This document shows positions 15,259 to 28,206 of a stretch of DNA of 64,000 nt, in pieces; within the stretch, counting starts at the first letter, position 1; every line of letters starts with the position of its first letter. The DNA is taken from the NCBI GenBank assembly GCA_018127085.1, contig CM030721.1, positions 186,001-250,000 of the forward strand, given 5' to 3'. Both the position numbers and the translations under genes were made by a program. The notes below the pieces were generated by a model that ran no database searches, was not told the DNA's origin, and saw nothing but the letters and a program-made list of their open reading frames with translations. Origin of the DNA: Pneumocystis sp. 'macacae' (Eukaryota > Ascomycota > Pneumocystomycetes > Pneumocystales > Pneumocystaceae).

Positions 15259-16023
15259 TTTAAGATAAAAAGTGTATTAAAAATTTTTTCTTAATTAAAT
15301 TTTTTAAAAATAACAAAACCTATCAAAATATTAATGATTGACTCTAAAAATAGGCATAAAACGTTTTAAAACTGGTAATATTTAAATTAACTGTCTTTTT
15401 ATACTTTTTTGAATCAAATCCTCACCTAAAAATCGTTATCGGAAGATTACCCACTTCACTTTTATGAATTGTTAAAAGTAAAAATCTAGTTTTTTATTGA
15501 AAAAAACAGAAAAAAACATTTTATTTATATATATAATAGTATTATATATCACTATATATATTGATAAATATATTTTTTAATACTCTTAGAAAAATATAAC
15601 ATAATTCAAACAATTTATATTAAATTTTAATTACAAAGTATATCTCCTTATTTAAACATTTATATAACGTACATAATTAAAGATAAATATAGAATTTAAA
15701 AGCTAAAACATCTAACAAATAAATTGAAATCTTTTTAAAATAAATATATCTTGGACAAAAACCATTATATATAAAATCAAATTTACTTTATAATCTAACA
15801 AAAAAGTCACTATGATACTAAATAAAAATTTTAAAAATAATAGATATAAAGCAAATTTTATTATAGGTTAACAGTAATGAAAAAAAAACAACATAAAAAT
15901 CATATACTCCGCAGCAATTTACTTAAATACAATAAAATCATGCCAAAATATAAATATGACAATTAAATAAAAGAAAAAGATACCAAAAGAAAAAAACACC
16001 AGTAATTTTAAAACAAAAATATA
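15259..16023. other. AT-rich spacer, ILS1-NCS1
   Basis: 765 bp of A/T-rich sequence with TATATA-type low-complexity runs (about 15525-15590). It should hold the ILS1 promoter and the 3' end of NCS1. I see no ORF or RNA gene. Confidence 0.6.
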
Positions 16024-16851
16024 TCATACAAGACCATCATAAAGACTTAAAGCTTGAACAATTGTTGAATCCTTCTTACTTCCTTCTCGAAATTCTTCCA
16101 ATGTAAGACAACCATTATGATCCTATATATAAATCAAAAAAAATACATAACAATAAAGTAAAAACCTTATCCATCATACAAAAAATTTTATTAACACGCT
16201 AACAGAATCAACTAATGTAAATTCAAATATCATAGATACCTTTTCAGGGGTATCTTCATCCTCCGGAAGTTTAACCATATTTCCAACCATTTTATAAATT
16301 GCAGCTACAATTTGAAGCATCTCTTGGTATGTAATCACACCATCATCATCAATATCATAAAGACGAAAGGCCCCTAAACTATATAAGTATAAAATAAATA
16401 CAAAACTTCACAAAAAACATACACATCAACTTTTCCTCAAGACGTCCACGAGATGTAACAGACAAAGCACATATAAACTCTTTAAAGTCAATCGTACCAT
16501 TCCTATCCACATCAAAGACATTAAACACATAACTTGCAAACGATGACGGATCTGAATTTATTAAAATTTAAAAAAACACTCAAACACAAACCCCCAAAAG
16601 GAAAAAATTGTTTGTAAATCCCTTGAAATTCCTCCTTACAAAGATGCCCTGTAGGACAGTCTTTAAGAAATCCCTTATACCTAATACTTCAATTATTTAT
16701 TCCACTAAATTCTAACAATACCATTGCTGAAGTTCTTTTTTATCAACTATAAACGTTATTAAAAGCTTTTTAAAAAGGTAAATTCACATTTAGTAAGCTC
16801 TTGGAGCTCCTGAAGTTGCTCTTGACTCAGCTTCGACTGCGTTTTACCCAT
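16024..16851 (-). CDS. NCS1: Neuronal calcium sensor 1 / frequenin homologue
   Basis: An EF-hand calcium sensor that in yeasts activates the phosphatidylinositol 4-kinase and mediates calcium responses. The start [20 protein letters not shown] carries the N-myristoylation glycine after Met. The first EF-hand is degenerate (around [13 protein letters not shown]), as in the family. Loops for EF2 to EF4 are visible in short exons ([35 protein letters not shown]), and the protein ends ALSLYDGLV. About five short introns separate the exons; the first starts just after the ELTK segment. Spliced length, about 190 residues, matches S. pombe Ncs1. It is divergent from MED4 with about 205 bp between the start codons. 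Confidence 0.92.
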
Positions 16852-17056
16852 CACACCAATACTTCAAAGATGAGCCGGACAATATTTTAAAGATAATCGG
16901 TAAATCACCGATATCTTTTTTTAGAACAAAAATACACACTTGCACCAAAAACTATTAATTATCTTTAATAACTATACACTATATCTTTTATACTACTCTG
17001 TCTCAATAACTTGTTCATAAATTTTACACAACCTATCAATATTCATTCAATCCTAA

Positions 17057-17754
17057 ATGGATTATAGCAAATTCGAAGTACTTGCAGCAGCAGCTACATC
17101 ATTCTGTTCTGCACTTACAGACACATTCGATGCAGCGAGCATCTATACACGTGCAGCAGCTGTTATCAAAGCAGATGCAGCGTTTCAAGAACTACTTGAT
17201 CAACGTAAATCTTATCAGCACGTTATATGTACACTCATTCTCTATCAGTCGCTTTACATCAAGACAATCTACAACGCATCAAAGCATTAAGAGACGAAGC
17301 AATTACTCTAAATAACCGGCTGGACCAATGTATGCATCATCTTTTAAATGCACGCAAGAGTTTAAATGAAACGATACTTAAAGATGAAAAACTTACACCA
17401 ACATGCACAGTCCCTCATACAATGCTTTTAAATTACGCGGCGAAAATATCTAAGTTCTCGTCTGCACCAAATGGCTATGATCCAGCCAATGGTCTTTATG
17501 GAAATACACCAGCATACTTTCCATGGCCTCCTGAAGACGCTATGAGAAAAGGAGTTCTTATGGCACCACAAACACAAACAAATTTTCTTGATACAAAAAA
17601 ATCAACACCATCTACAGAAACGAGCCAGCCTAGCTTTCAAAATAACGAATTACCAACACAACCAATATCTCCTTTAAAAAAGTCATATGTAAATGTTTTT
17701 GACGGACTTGATTTATATGAGCCAAAAGATTCCGACGAAATCAATATGCAATGA
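17057..17754 (+). CDS. MED4: Mediator complex subunit 4
   Basis: Med4 belongs to the middle module of Mediator, the RNA polymerase II coactivator. The start MDYSKFEVLAAAATSF leads through a coiled-coil region. A 44-bp intron at 17205-17248 joins AAFQELLDQ to LALHQDNLQRIKALRDE. The signature of the family follows: LLNYAAKISKFSSAPNGYD and PWPPEDAMRKGVLM, then a Thr/Ser/Pro-rich tail ending in an acidic segment. Spliced length, about 217 residues, fits small fungal Med4 proteins. Confidence 0.88.
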
Positions 17755-17946
17755 TCAGGAAATAGCCCTATGTTTTTATTTAATGAACAAAAAACATACA
17801 TCATCGTTTATCTGTGTTTATAGATATATATATGCATTTATCTAATATAATCGGCATTCAAAAAAATCGACTTAGATATTTTGTTTAATCAAATTTGTCT
17901 TCATGATAACCCTATTTTACTTACAGCATGTTTTGAATTTAATATC

Positions 17947-20900
17947 CTAGCCCATGCCACCTCTTAATGGTTTAGCTATTTTCCCAAAATTCAACTCTGA
18001 TGATGGTGAATGATCTTTTACTACTAATAAAAATATTATTTTTCCATGCAAAAAATATATTACCTCGTGTCTGCTTCACTCTCTCTTTCAATATTTGAAG
18101 TTGTTTTTCAAATGCGCGATTTTGATTGACAAGTTTTTCTTGAGCATCATGTAATAATGTTTCCAAATTCAAAATACGTTCATTACGTATTATTAATTTA
18201 CGTTCTGCTATAGAAATTTCTCTTTTTAATGATGCATTTTGTTCCACCAACTAATTTATTAACCTCAATAATCATACCCCAATAGAACTCACTTGCTTTT
18301 GTATAACTGTTAGCTGTTCTAAGTTCTTTTCCAAAGATAACATTTTTTTTCGTTGAATTTTAATATTATTATTACGCAAAATATTATTATATTGTTCACG
18401 AATTTCATTAAGAGATATTTCCAATTCAACTACCTATATTTCCATAAGTAGCTCTAGAAACGAAAGCTATAGCCACCTTATCACGGCGTTCCCTAAACTC
18501 ATTCATTAAAGTCTTACTCATCGTTTTGAATTCTTCACTTTTCAAAATAATGTTATTTATCATATCACCTTTATTAGAAATATCACACTATATCAAAATT
18601 AGAAAAAAAAAAACATAATTAAACTATACATACTTTCTGTATTGTAGAAATTTTTTCACTAGATCCAGAATTTTCATCTTGAGTCATTTTATAAGGTATT
18701 TTGGAATTCTCTTGCAATAAACTATTATATACTTGCATATTACATGACTGATTAAACAGTATTTCTTGAGTTTTTATACATTGATTATTCTCTTCAAGTA
18801 ACATTTTATCTATAAGAAACTGATATTCTTCCTCAACATACTTTAATCTCTGTTCTAATAAAGTATTAGTTTTTTTAAGACTTTCTGCATAACTTATTTG
18901 TTCATTAAGTGTAGATTCTAAACTAGAGATAGAACTTTGCATTTCAGTTAACCTATCTTTTAAAACTCTTGTATTATTATTAGATATTTCACTAAGATTA
19001 TTTATATTATCTAAAAACTGTTTTGGACAAAAAATTTTTGAATTAACTAAATCATTTTCATCTGTTATTTGCTTAGTTCTTTTCTTTTTTAAGGGTTGTT
19101 CAGTAGATTTAAATTCCATAGACATTTTAGTTTCACAAAAACTTTTCTTTAAACTATTTAATTCAGACAAGAGATTAACATTTACGCATTTTAAAGAATC
19201 CAATGTTATGTGAGTTTCTTTATTTTCAAATAAACTTTTTTCCAATTGTAGTCTCACATCATTAAGTTCTATAGTCAATTTTTCATTATTCTAAGACTAT
19301 TAAAAACAATTCATGATCATTAACTATAATCACCTTAAGAATTTCATTGTTATGATCTTTTAGATAGGAAATTTCTTCTTTTGCATCTTTTAAATACTTT
19401 TCTTGATTTTCCAATAATAACTCTTTTTCTGTAATTAAATCTTGTAACTCATTCTCTCTTTTCAAAAAATCATCTTTTTCATCCTTTTCCATTGTAATAT
19501 TTTGAACAAATGGTATTGACCTTTTTTCTAATACAGTAGTTTTTACAATATCATTTTTTTCATTATTCACAACAACTTTAGATTCTTTAATATCTATAAT
19601 CATTTTTGGTGTCCATTTTTCCTGAAAAACCTTTTCCCCACTTCGCCACAAATTAAGTTCACTTTCAAGAGCAACAATATATTCAGAATATGCAAATATT
19701 TGTGCTTTGGCCTTTTTAAGCAAATACTTAAATTCATTAGAAGAAAGTTCTTGATTAACCTTAGCTCTATTTTTAACAGTCTTAACTCTAATTCCAAAAC
19801 GGATAGTAGAAATAGTCTCTGATTCATCACTTACAGATGGAGAGCAGTTAATAATGATAGTAGTACGAGAATTTCCACCAAGTGATTCTTGTAATATACG
19901 AGTAAGTTTTGAGTCACGATATGGTATATGTGTTGACTTTTAAATTAACAATAATCAAAAATCATATAAATACCTTTCCATCAGTTAAAGAATTAATCAC
20001 TAAACCAAATGTCGAAAGAGATTTATTTATTTTTTTTGCTTCTTCTAATACTTGTCCAGTAGCACCTGTCTTTGCCACTTTTTCAGAACCAGCAAGATCC
20101 ACTAAAAAAAGTTGACCGCTTTTTATATTTTCGGTTTCAAGATTCTTTTGAGTAACTGTAATACAAAAAATAGCATGAGATCTTGAGCTTTCAGCATTAA
20201 CATCTAAAAACTATCAAACGAAACCAATACAGATTAATTTAATCTACTTGTTGACGCAGCTGCTCGTATTTGATTTCCTTTTTTAATAATCTGATAAATT
20301 TCTGCCAACGACGAAACATATACTTCTCGCAAACCCTTAACATAAACTCCTCTACTTTTTTCTTCATGAATTGGTAAATTATTGTTTTGTGCTAATAAAA
20401 ATCAATATATATCAAAATCTATGAGAGACCAACGGCACAAGAGATCCTTAATCTTCTCCATATATATCTCCATATACGAAACTTTCACTGTATATTCAAT
20501 ACTACTTAAAGATTCCATAATATTCTTAAATATTTGCGAAACTATGCGAGGAATTATTCCTTTCAGGTCCTCATCCTCAATATCTGGTCCCTGATCACCT
20601 TTTTTTAGCCCCTAAAATACCTTTCTGCTCATAACTACCATCATAGTATATGTTTTACCCGATCCCGTATGTCCATACGCAAAAATTGCCCCATTATACC
20701 CATTCAAAATATCTTTCTTCTTCAGAGATGCTTCTAGAGATATACCCAACATACCATCTACTGTAGAGCGAGCCGAATACTCAAAAACATCCATCTGCCG
20801 TGCAAGACCATCAAACACTCGATCAAACACAAAATATCCACTCAATTCCTTCGCCTATCACCATAAAAGACTTTCCTTATCTTCCTCATTCCTCACCTCT

Positions 20901-21016
20901 ACTTGCAACGTTTTCCCATCCCCTAAAACTCTCAGAGTCCCACTATTGTATCTTTGCTCTGATTTGCCTAATGGTCGAAACCGGCATACTACTTTAACAT
21001 TACTTGATGTTGCCAT
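17947..21016 (-). CDS. Conventional kinesin (kinesin-1) heavy chain
   Basis: A plus-end microtubule motor. The N-terminal motor domain begins [20 protein letters not shown] and contains FVFDRVFDG, the P-loop [27 protein letters not shown] (switch II), [17 protein letters not shown] and [19 protein letters not shown]. The neck follows ([21 protein letters not shown]), then a long coiled coil full of Leu, Glu and Lys. The extreme C terminus contains KIAKPLRGG, the autoinhibitory IAK motif of kinesin-1 tails, which separates this protein from other kinesin classes. Many short introns break the gene; the last joins the coiled coil to the IAK exon. The start ATG is at 21014-21016 and the stop at 17947-17949. 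It is probably the orthologue of fungal Nkin/Klp3. Confidence 0.9.
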
Positions 21017-21670
21017 TCATACACTACACAGTTCTGCAGAACTATTTGTGCAACTGACATTGTTTCTTTAAACAGTGAACAGATGCCGCGCTGACCGTAA
21101 AAACTGCGCAATCACTAACGATCTTTTTGCACCATTCAATACAACTAAGCAAAAAAAGTTATTATTTACACAAAAAATGATATTTCCAGTATACAAATAA
21201 CACACTAATTAACAAGTCAAAGAGAATACATAAGAAAAATAAAAACAGAATTAACATACATACTACATATACAGCAGATATATAATATATACATAACGCA
21301 TATATAATACATATATAAGGCATACAATGCACATACAGCGCATATACTTAACAAAGGGACTAACAGACAGAACTCAATAATTTTCATCACATCATGGCGT
21401 ATATATGAGATTCTCGAATGGCAAAGGCACCAAAAAAGCAGAAGATAAACAAAAAAACAAAAAATAAGAAAAAGAATTAATTAAAATACACATATATAAT
21501 GCATATATAAAATATGCGTAACATATACGTAATTATATACAATGCTCTATGTACATATAAAAAACGGATACAAAGAACGCATTTCGGTGAACTCGGATAC
21601 ACTCAAAACTAACGTAACGTAAAAATCAAAACGTTTAACAATTTTTAAATATAAATAAATATAAATAAAA
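21017..21670. repeat. Kinesin-RAD6 divergent spacer with CATATAC-type repeats
   Basis: This 654-bp spacer separates two divergent genes. From about 21240 to 21350, and again at 21485-21560, it is made of degenerate units such as CATATATAATGC, GCATATATAA and GCACATACAGCGCATATAC. The unit resembles the tract at 11340-11575, and the two share the exact 12-mer ATACAGCGCATA. No ORF or RNA gene is evident. Confidence 0.65.
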
Positions 21671-22373
21671 ATGGTAAAAATTTTATTCAAATGAAACGTC
21701 TAACAGAAAACAGTCAAGTCCGGCACGGCGTCGTCTGATGCGGGATTTCAAGGTATTTTATTAGAAAAATAAAATAAGCTAATATTTTCATAGAGAATGC
21801 AACAAGATCCACCGGCGGGAGTTAGTGCATCACCGATTGCAGACAATGTTATGTTATGGTATAGGGTCTACAAGGAAAAGTATGAAATGACAATGGTAGG
21901 AACGCAGTGATTATTGGTCCAGCAGAAACACCATTTGAAGATGGAACATTTCGTCTTGTTATGCAGTTTGACGAGCAGGTTTGTAAAAACAAAAATATTC
22001 AGAATAATGCAAACTAGCGTAGTATCCAAACAAACCTCCGGTTGTACGTTTTCTTTCAAAAATGGTAACATCGGGAAAAATTAAAATGTTTACTGATTTA
22101 CGTAGTTCCACCCAAACGTTTATACAAACGGCGAGCTATGTCTTGATATATTGCAAAACCGCTGGTCTCCAACATACGACGTAGCGGCTATCCTTACGAG
22201 TATTCAGTCACTATTAAATGACCCAAATAATAATTCACCTGCAAATGCAGAAGCAGCTCAACTCAACAAAGATAATAAGAAAGAATATATAAGGTGGACT
22301 CGGGAAGTATGTTAGAGAAGATACTTACGGTGTTAGACGTGTTAAAGAGACGGTTGAGTGGTCGTGGGAATAA
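21671..22373 (+). CDS. RAD6: Rad6/Ubc2 ubiquitin-conjugating enzyme
   Basis: An E2 enzyme for histone H2B and PCNA ubiquitination in transcription and post-replication repair. Spliced, it reads [66 protein letters not shown], the active-site segment [39 protein letters not shown], and a short end [11 protein letters not shown] without a long acidic tail. Introns at 21674-21713, 21753-21793 and 21859-21899 plus later ones keep the frame. The first intron begins directly after the ATG, so the first coding exon is only the start codon. This choice is supported because the in-frame sequence upstream lacks an ATG and the join gives the conserved N terminus. The stop is at 22371-22373. Confidence 0.94.
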
Positions 22374-22378
22374 CAACT

Positions 22379-24039
22379 ATGTTTAACAGAAAAGCATGTT
22401 CAAGCCATCCAACAAGTCCGATGCATTCCAACAATTATACTCAACAGAATTCATCGGATATACATGTTTCTTTTAAAGGTCCTTCGAATCATACAAAAAA
22501 GTTTCTCTCGTTTACACCTGAATACACTCATTCACCTGATATATCTTGTAATATTGAATATACTCACATGGACAACGACTTAGCTACAAATATACATCTC
22601 CCATGTAAATTAGATTTATTTAGACGAGTAGTTGCACAGATTCAAACACTTGTTTCTCAAGGCATGTTTTTGTATATTTATTTATTATTAACATTATAGA
22701 TGCCCTCCAAATGTGTGGCAATTCAGTTCTCCAGCTCATTTTTCATGCAATAGCGAATATTCAGTTAGTAATAGAAAATACAACAGATATTCCCTGTGAA
22801 GATACAGCATTATATGTAGTTTTGCAGCATGTTTTGGACAGAATGAATGACTGTTTACAATTGAGCACAGAAATGTTATATACATATAAATTCTCTAGTG
22901 TTCCTCTTGCTTGGAAACGGTTATACGCATATGCAAGTGCGTTTAAAGCAATGGCAGAAATGAGTATGCATCAAACAGAAGCCAAGATATTAGAGACCCT
23001 TGACATGGCACTGATTATGACCGGAGGGGTTGATATTAAACCTCTTTTAATGGAGTTAGTGAACACACAAAACCCAAAGACTTCACCAGGTCAAAAAATA
23101 TTGTCTACTTTTGATGTGAAAAAAGATATTGAACAGGTTGAGATTCATTTTCCAATCCACAGCATACAATGTCCATCAGTACACACCTTTCAGAATAATA
23201 TATTAGTAGCCCGACAGCCGCTCATCATCAAAAATAGTATTAATCATTGGCCAGCATTATCTCAAGAAGGTTGGGTAAGAATTGATACTCTATTAAAAAA
23301 AACACATCAAGGTCTTCGTATTGTTCCAGTAGAAATAGGAAGAAGTTATACAGATCAAACATGGAGACAACAATTAATGCCTTTTTACAAGTTTCTGGAA
23401 AAGTATGTTTTACAAACAGAAGAAACATCTAGTACATGTGAAACAATAAAAGAAATCGGCTATCTTGCTCAACATGACATATTTTCTCAGATACCAGCAT
23501 TACGAGAAGGCATCATAATACCTGATTATTGTTTTACAATACCCCCTCCTATACCTTCTCATCTTCAAACATTTATTAAAGAGATGCCACTTCTTGAAGA
23601 ACCTCTTTTGAATGCATGGTTTGGAGGGAAAGGAACAGTTAGTCCTTTACATACAGACCCCTATCACAATATTTTTTCTCAAGTAGTAGGATGGAAATAT
23701 GTGAGGTTATATGCACCAGAGGAAAACGAAGCTTTATATCCTCGATCATTCGAGGGAGGAGTAAATATGAGCAATACGAGTCAGGTAGATAATTATTTAT
23801 GAATGGAGACTTGTCTAACCAATATAAAAAGGTTGATCTCGACAATCTAGATACCAAGAAATTCCCAAAATTCTTAAATGCAAAGTATGTAGAAGGGATT
23901 ATTGGCCCTGGAGACTGTCTTTATATTCCAGTTAAACATCTAGCCTCATAATCTTTGTTTAATAACATTTTAGGTGGGCTGGTGGCATTATGTAAGAAGT
24001 TTAAGTATAAGTTTTAGCGTAAGTTTTTGGTGGAATTAG
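22379..24039 (+). CDS. JmjC-domain protein, KDM8/JMJD5-like
   Basis: A 2-oxoglutarate/Fe(II) oxygenase of the JMJD5 group, described in other organisms as a hydroxylase or demethylase. The N-terminal region is helical. The JmjC domain shows PLIIKNSINHWPALS, WFGGKGTVSPLHTDPYHNIF with the HxD iron ligands, VGWKYVRLYAPEE, FLNAKYVEGIIGPGDCLYIP and WWHYVRSLSISFSVSFWW with the distal His. Introns: 22662-22699 (GC-AG), one after GVNMSNTSQ near 23786, and one after CLYIP near 23932. The furthest upstream ATG in the frame after the RAD6 stop is 22379, just 5 bp past it; a later start, for example at 22577, is possible. Convergent with CRC1. Substrate unknown. Confidence 0.85.
22662..22699 (+). other. 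Probable GC-AG intron in the JmjC gene
   Basis: The donor is CAAG|GCATGT and the acceptor ATTATAG. Removing 38 bp joins QTLVSQ to DALQMCGNSVLQL in frame. The two nearby GT donors (22666 and 22672) give the wrong phase. It resembles the SFI1 GC-AG donor. Confidence 0.6.
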
Positions 24040-24133
24040 TATCAATAAAAATATATTACACGGAAAAGCATTATAATACAGTTAAAACGTTGCTACTGTA
24101 TATGATTGATATTTTAAAACTTGTTTTTGATGC

Positions 24134-25323
24134 TTAAAATAAACTATCTAGAATTTTATGGACAATTTCAACACCTAGAAAAGAAGCACTATTTGCAGGA
24201 AATGATCGAAGAATTGCCGGACCAAATCCCGGAAAAAATCGAAGGATACCCCCTTGGCGATATAATGCAATACATGCTGATCTAAGATTTATATTATCCG
24301 AGCCTTGTATAGTTGATTTTATCGTATCAATAGGAAACATAATAGACCACATAGCAACACCAGAAAGCCCTTAGAAAATTTACTATTCTGTATAAAATTT
24401 CTTAATTACTTGCCACCAGCCATAATAGTTGTTCCAATAGATAATTTATTAGAATCTTGTGGCATCATATATCTTTTTGTAGCTTCATATACACCAAAAT
24501 AGATGGCAGAGCCTGGTCCATCTCGAGCAAATGTCAGGCATCCTCCTCTAAATACTAACGAGATTAGTCTTATTAACTTATAAATAACTTTTAAACATGA
24601 TTTTATGCCATTTGTTTTATACAAGTGCTTTAATACATCAAATACACCATTGTACCTATTTTTCTCATTCTGTCCCTGAATTTGCAATATAATTTTAACA
24701 CGTTCAAATGGTGCAGTAACAAGTGTAGCTGGAATAGCTGAAAGAAAACCTGCGTATACGACATGTTGAATTGTTAATTCAGAAGATACACCTGAAACTT
24801 TCCTTATTAAGAATTTAAAAAAATCATAACCACTATGTCTAATTCATACATATTTTAACAAAAGAAACCAAAATATACCAAAATGTAACAGAAATAATAG
24901 GAACAGTTCCAAGAAGTGGAGGTATCAAACCCTGATAAAGTCCCTAAAAAAGTTATATTTTACAAAAAAAAACAACGATAACAAACAAAAAAGCCATTTT
25001 GTAAAAGAATCTTTTTAACTACATCAAGTGATCCAGTATAAAATCCTTTTTTTGCAATCTGCAAACGCACTTTTACAATATCTAAAAAGTCTAAATTTAA
25101 CATAAAAAATATTTCGAAAAGCACCAAATGGATGCCCAACAAGACTACAATAAAATATTAGTGCCTTTAAAATAATCATAACAGAATTTTGACTCAAATC
25201 TTACACTGCACATGCACCACCAAATCCTCCTGAGATAAGCCATTTTATTGATGACAAAAAAGGCGTTTCATTCTTTAGCCCTATATCTAGATGCTCTGGA
25301 GAAGCACTCGCGGTTTTATCCAT
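24134..25323 (-). CDS. CRC1: Mitochondrial carnitine/acylcarnitine carrier
   Basis: A six-helix inner-membrane carrier exchanging acylcarnitine for carnitine. The start is MDKTASASPEHLD, and three carrier repeats follow. Recognisable pieces are the GGFGGACAV segment, KVRLQIAKKGFYTGSLDVVK, LYQGLIPPLLGTVPIISVTF, FLSAIPATLVTAPFERVKII, GGCLTFARDGPGSAIYFGVY, SGVAMWSIMFPIDTIKSTIQ and FFPGFGPAILRSFPANSASF. The AIPATLVTAPFERVK and ARDGPGSA..YF patterns are typical of yeast Crc1. The gene has several short introns and ends ...HKILDSLF with the stop near 24134. The substrate is inferred from family resemblance. Confidence 0.88.
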
Positions 25324-25725
25324 AACTTTTTAAAACCTCATAGAATCAACCTTTAAAAATTTATAAAACGACTTTTTGGAGAATACTAAAAAAATACAAC
25401 AACTTATATAATATAAAATTAAACTATTTTAATAAAATGATTTTAATATTCATATCATATTCATATCAATAAACTATATTTTTTATTTTCTCTACCATTT
25501 ATAAAAATAGATTCAACAAAAATACCCCTTACAAATTTTTATCGTTCTTTCTAAATCTCAAAACCAATATACATTCAAATACATCATTGTAGTATTTGAG
25601 ATATCTTTTAGTTATTATTGATTAGTGTTTTGATTTAATTTTTACTATAAAATATACTTAGTCTAATTCAGTATTAAATTATACTTTATAATAATAAATT
25701 ATCAAACTTTACCTGGTATACTATA
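25324..25725. other. AT-rich spacer, CRC1-MSC2
   Basis: 402 bp of A/T-rich sequence between two minus-strand genes. It should hold the CRC1 promoter and the MSC2 3' end. No ORF or RNA gene was seen. Confidence 0.55.
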
Positions 25726-27938
25726 CTATGGATATTTTTCTATAACAACAGTGATATCATGGAGGCCTTTTATGTTTTCTTTCAAAATTTTCTCTATTTC
25801 TTGACGTATCTGATTTAAGTCTTGATCAATCTTAACATCTATATGGATTACTCCACTACATCTATCTTCATTATTCATCCAAAATCGAAACTTCTTAAGA
25901 GACATAACTCCAGAGTATGTTTTTACCATATTCAATGCATTATAAATATTATATTCAAGATCGTGAGGAACAATTAAAAGAAGACTTTTGGAAGATGATA
26001 TAATCAAAGGAATAGCAGAAACAAATATTAAAACTGCAATAAGAATTGAAGCCATAGAATCAAATCCAACCCATCCAAATCGATGTATAAGTAATGTGGA
26101 GATAACTACTCCAACGGAACCAAGAGTATCAGCAAATATATGCAAAAAAACACTAAAATGATAAACTTTAAATAATAATTTTCTCTGGAAATATTATACC
26201 CATGAATGTTAGCATTATGATGTGAATTCTAAAACATAAATAAAAATATATTTTTATTTTTCCTAAAAATACCTACATTGATATAATTGTTCAGAAAATC
26301 ATTCAAAAAATAAATTTTATGTTGATTTTTTTTAGAACAATGAAAATCATCCAAAGCTTGAATATCGGAAAAATTAGGATGATTAGAATAATGACGATGA
26401 CGATGATGATGATGATGATGCCTAATTTAATTAAAAAAATAAGAAAATTTAAATAATGCTACCCATGTTTAAACAAAAAGATACCTACAAGATTCACGAT
26501 TAAACCGACAATACTAACGATAAGAAGCTTTTCTAGATGAATTTCTTCAGGTTTTAAAAGCCGTGAAACAGCTTCTCCAATAATAGATATTGATATTAAT
26601 AATAGAAGTAAACTATTCATAAAACCCGAAAGGTCCTCTATCTTTGAAAAACCAAATGGAAATGCAAAGGATGGGGGAAATTTACTCATAACAGATGCTA
26701 ACAATCCAACAAGCAATCTATTCCATTATATAAACTTCATAAATTAAAATTAAGACTTACGCAAAACAATCAAATGCCATATGAATTGAATCAGAAATAA
26801 GACCAAGAGAATTGGATAAAATCCCATAAACCATTTGTATAAACATAAATGTTAGATTCAAAATAAAGAAATAAAAAATACTCCGTGAATCACGACTTTC
26901 CATAATAGATTTTAAGTAAGTTTTTAATGTATGCATATTTATGCTATTATTTCCAAAAAAACGAACTACAGGATTCTTAGAATGATTTAAACTTTTATAG
27001 AGAACTAAATCATTAAACAAAATCAATTGTTTTGTTATACTTACAATAATATATTATTACTATACTTGAAATATCAAGCAAACCAGGTAATTCTTTTAAA
27101 AATAAAAACTCATAAAATAACATTAATCCAATGGTCAACGGCCAATAAAATTTAACCATATATGCAATGTCAAAAATCTTAACTGATTTTAAAACCACAT
27201 GAACAATACTTGAAATAATAATAAAAATAAATGAAAATATAGAACACTTAAAGTCATAATTCCATAAAAAAAGCTCCAAAAAAATAATAGGAATACAGTA
27301 TAAAGTAGAAAACAAAAAACAAGCAGAATCCATTGGTATATCAACATTGCAAGATAATATTGATGCCAATCCAGCAAATAAATAACCGGAAATCATACCT
27401 AATCTAAAACCTAACACAGTTAATCCAATTAGCATATAATCTATTACATTAGTTACGTCCTAGAAAATTCACACATGCTAAAATAATTATAGAAAAAAAC
27501 AATCGCTTTCTATAGATAGATTTTCCAATAATACCATTATTTGAAAATATGCGAATAAAAGATGTCGGAAAAACCAATGTTACTGTCCTTTTTTTTATTA
27601 ATATCATACATACTTTATACCGCCATTTACCTTAAAGTATTAAGTCGCATTGCTGCCCCATAAATCAATAAAACATAAAAAAATACAACTAAAGACTTGG
27701 AATACATTATATTAAATCGCTTTAAATCACTGAACACCTCTTTTTTTAGAATTCTAATCCCTCCTTGATGCCATATTATTTTTCTATCTTCTAACCTCAA
27801 AAAAAAGCAAATAATTGACAAACAAAAAAACACACAAAATAAAAGCAATCCAATAGAAAAATTATGCACTGTTCTAGACCGTTTCTCTGCATCCAATGCC
27901 ACTAATAGTAGTACTAAACTTAATCGCTCACCTAACAT
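25726..27938 (-). CDS. MSC2: Msc2-type zinc transporter (cation diffusion facilitator)
   Basis: A multi-pass transporter that in yeast, together with Zrg17, carries zinc into the ER. An N-terminal set of membrane helices (starting MLGERLSLVLLLVALDAE) precedes the CDF domain. That domain contains SIFYFFILNLTFMFIQMVYG, LGLISDSIHMAFDCFA with the metal-site HxxxD, SVMSKFPPSFAFPFGFSKIE, LLIVSIVGLIVNLVGIFLF, a His-rich loop (minus strand of about 26390-26425, six or more His) and MHIFADTLGSVGVVISTLL with the second HxxxD site. The cytosolic C-terminal domain ends DITVVIEKYP. Several short introns. The length with extra N-terminal helices fits Msc2 and not the short CDF proteins. It is divergent from ALG1. 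Confidence 0.87.
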
Positions 27939-28206
27939 ACTTAATTGCTTTTTATACTGACTAAAAATCTGTTAAATAGACACATCTTCCTGTAAAAATG
28001 TACAAACCACCTAAACATGAAAGAACCCACATTTTTTATTACCAGACACTGCATATTAAATATTGTATAAACACCTGAACGTATTCAACGTCCTTAGAAT
28101 TGATTCGACAGTCTGCAATATCGAACGTACATTTTTTTACAGCACTAAGAGAAGAAGAGTTTTTCTTAAAAAGCAAAAAAAAACATAATCAAAAGGAGCC
28201 TATTCC

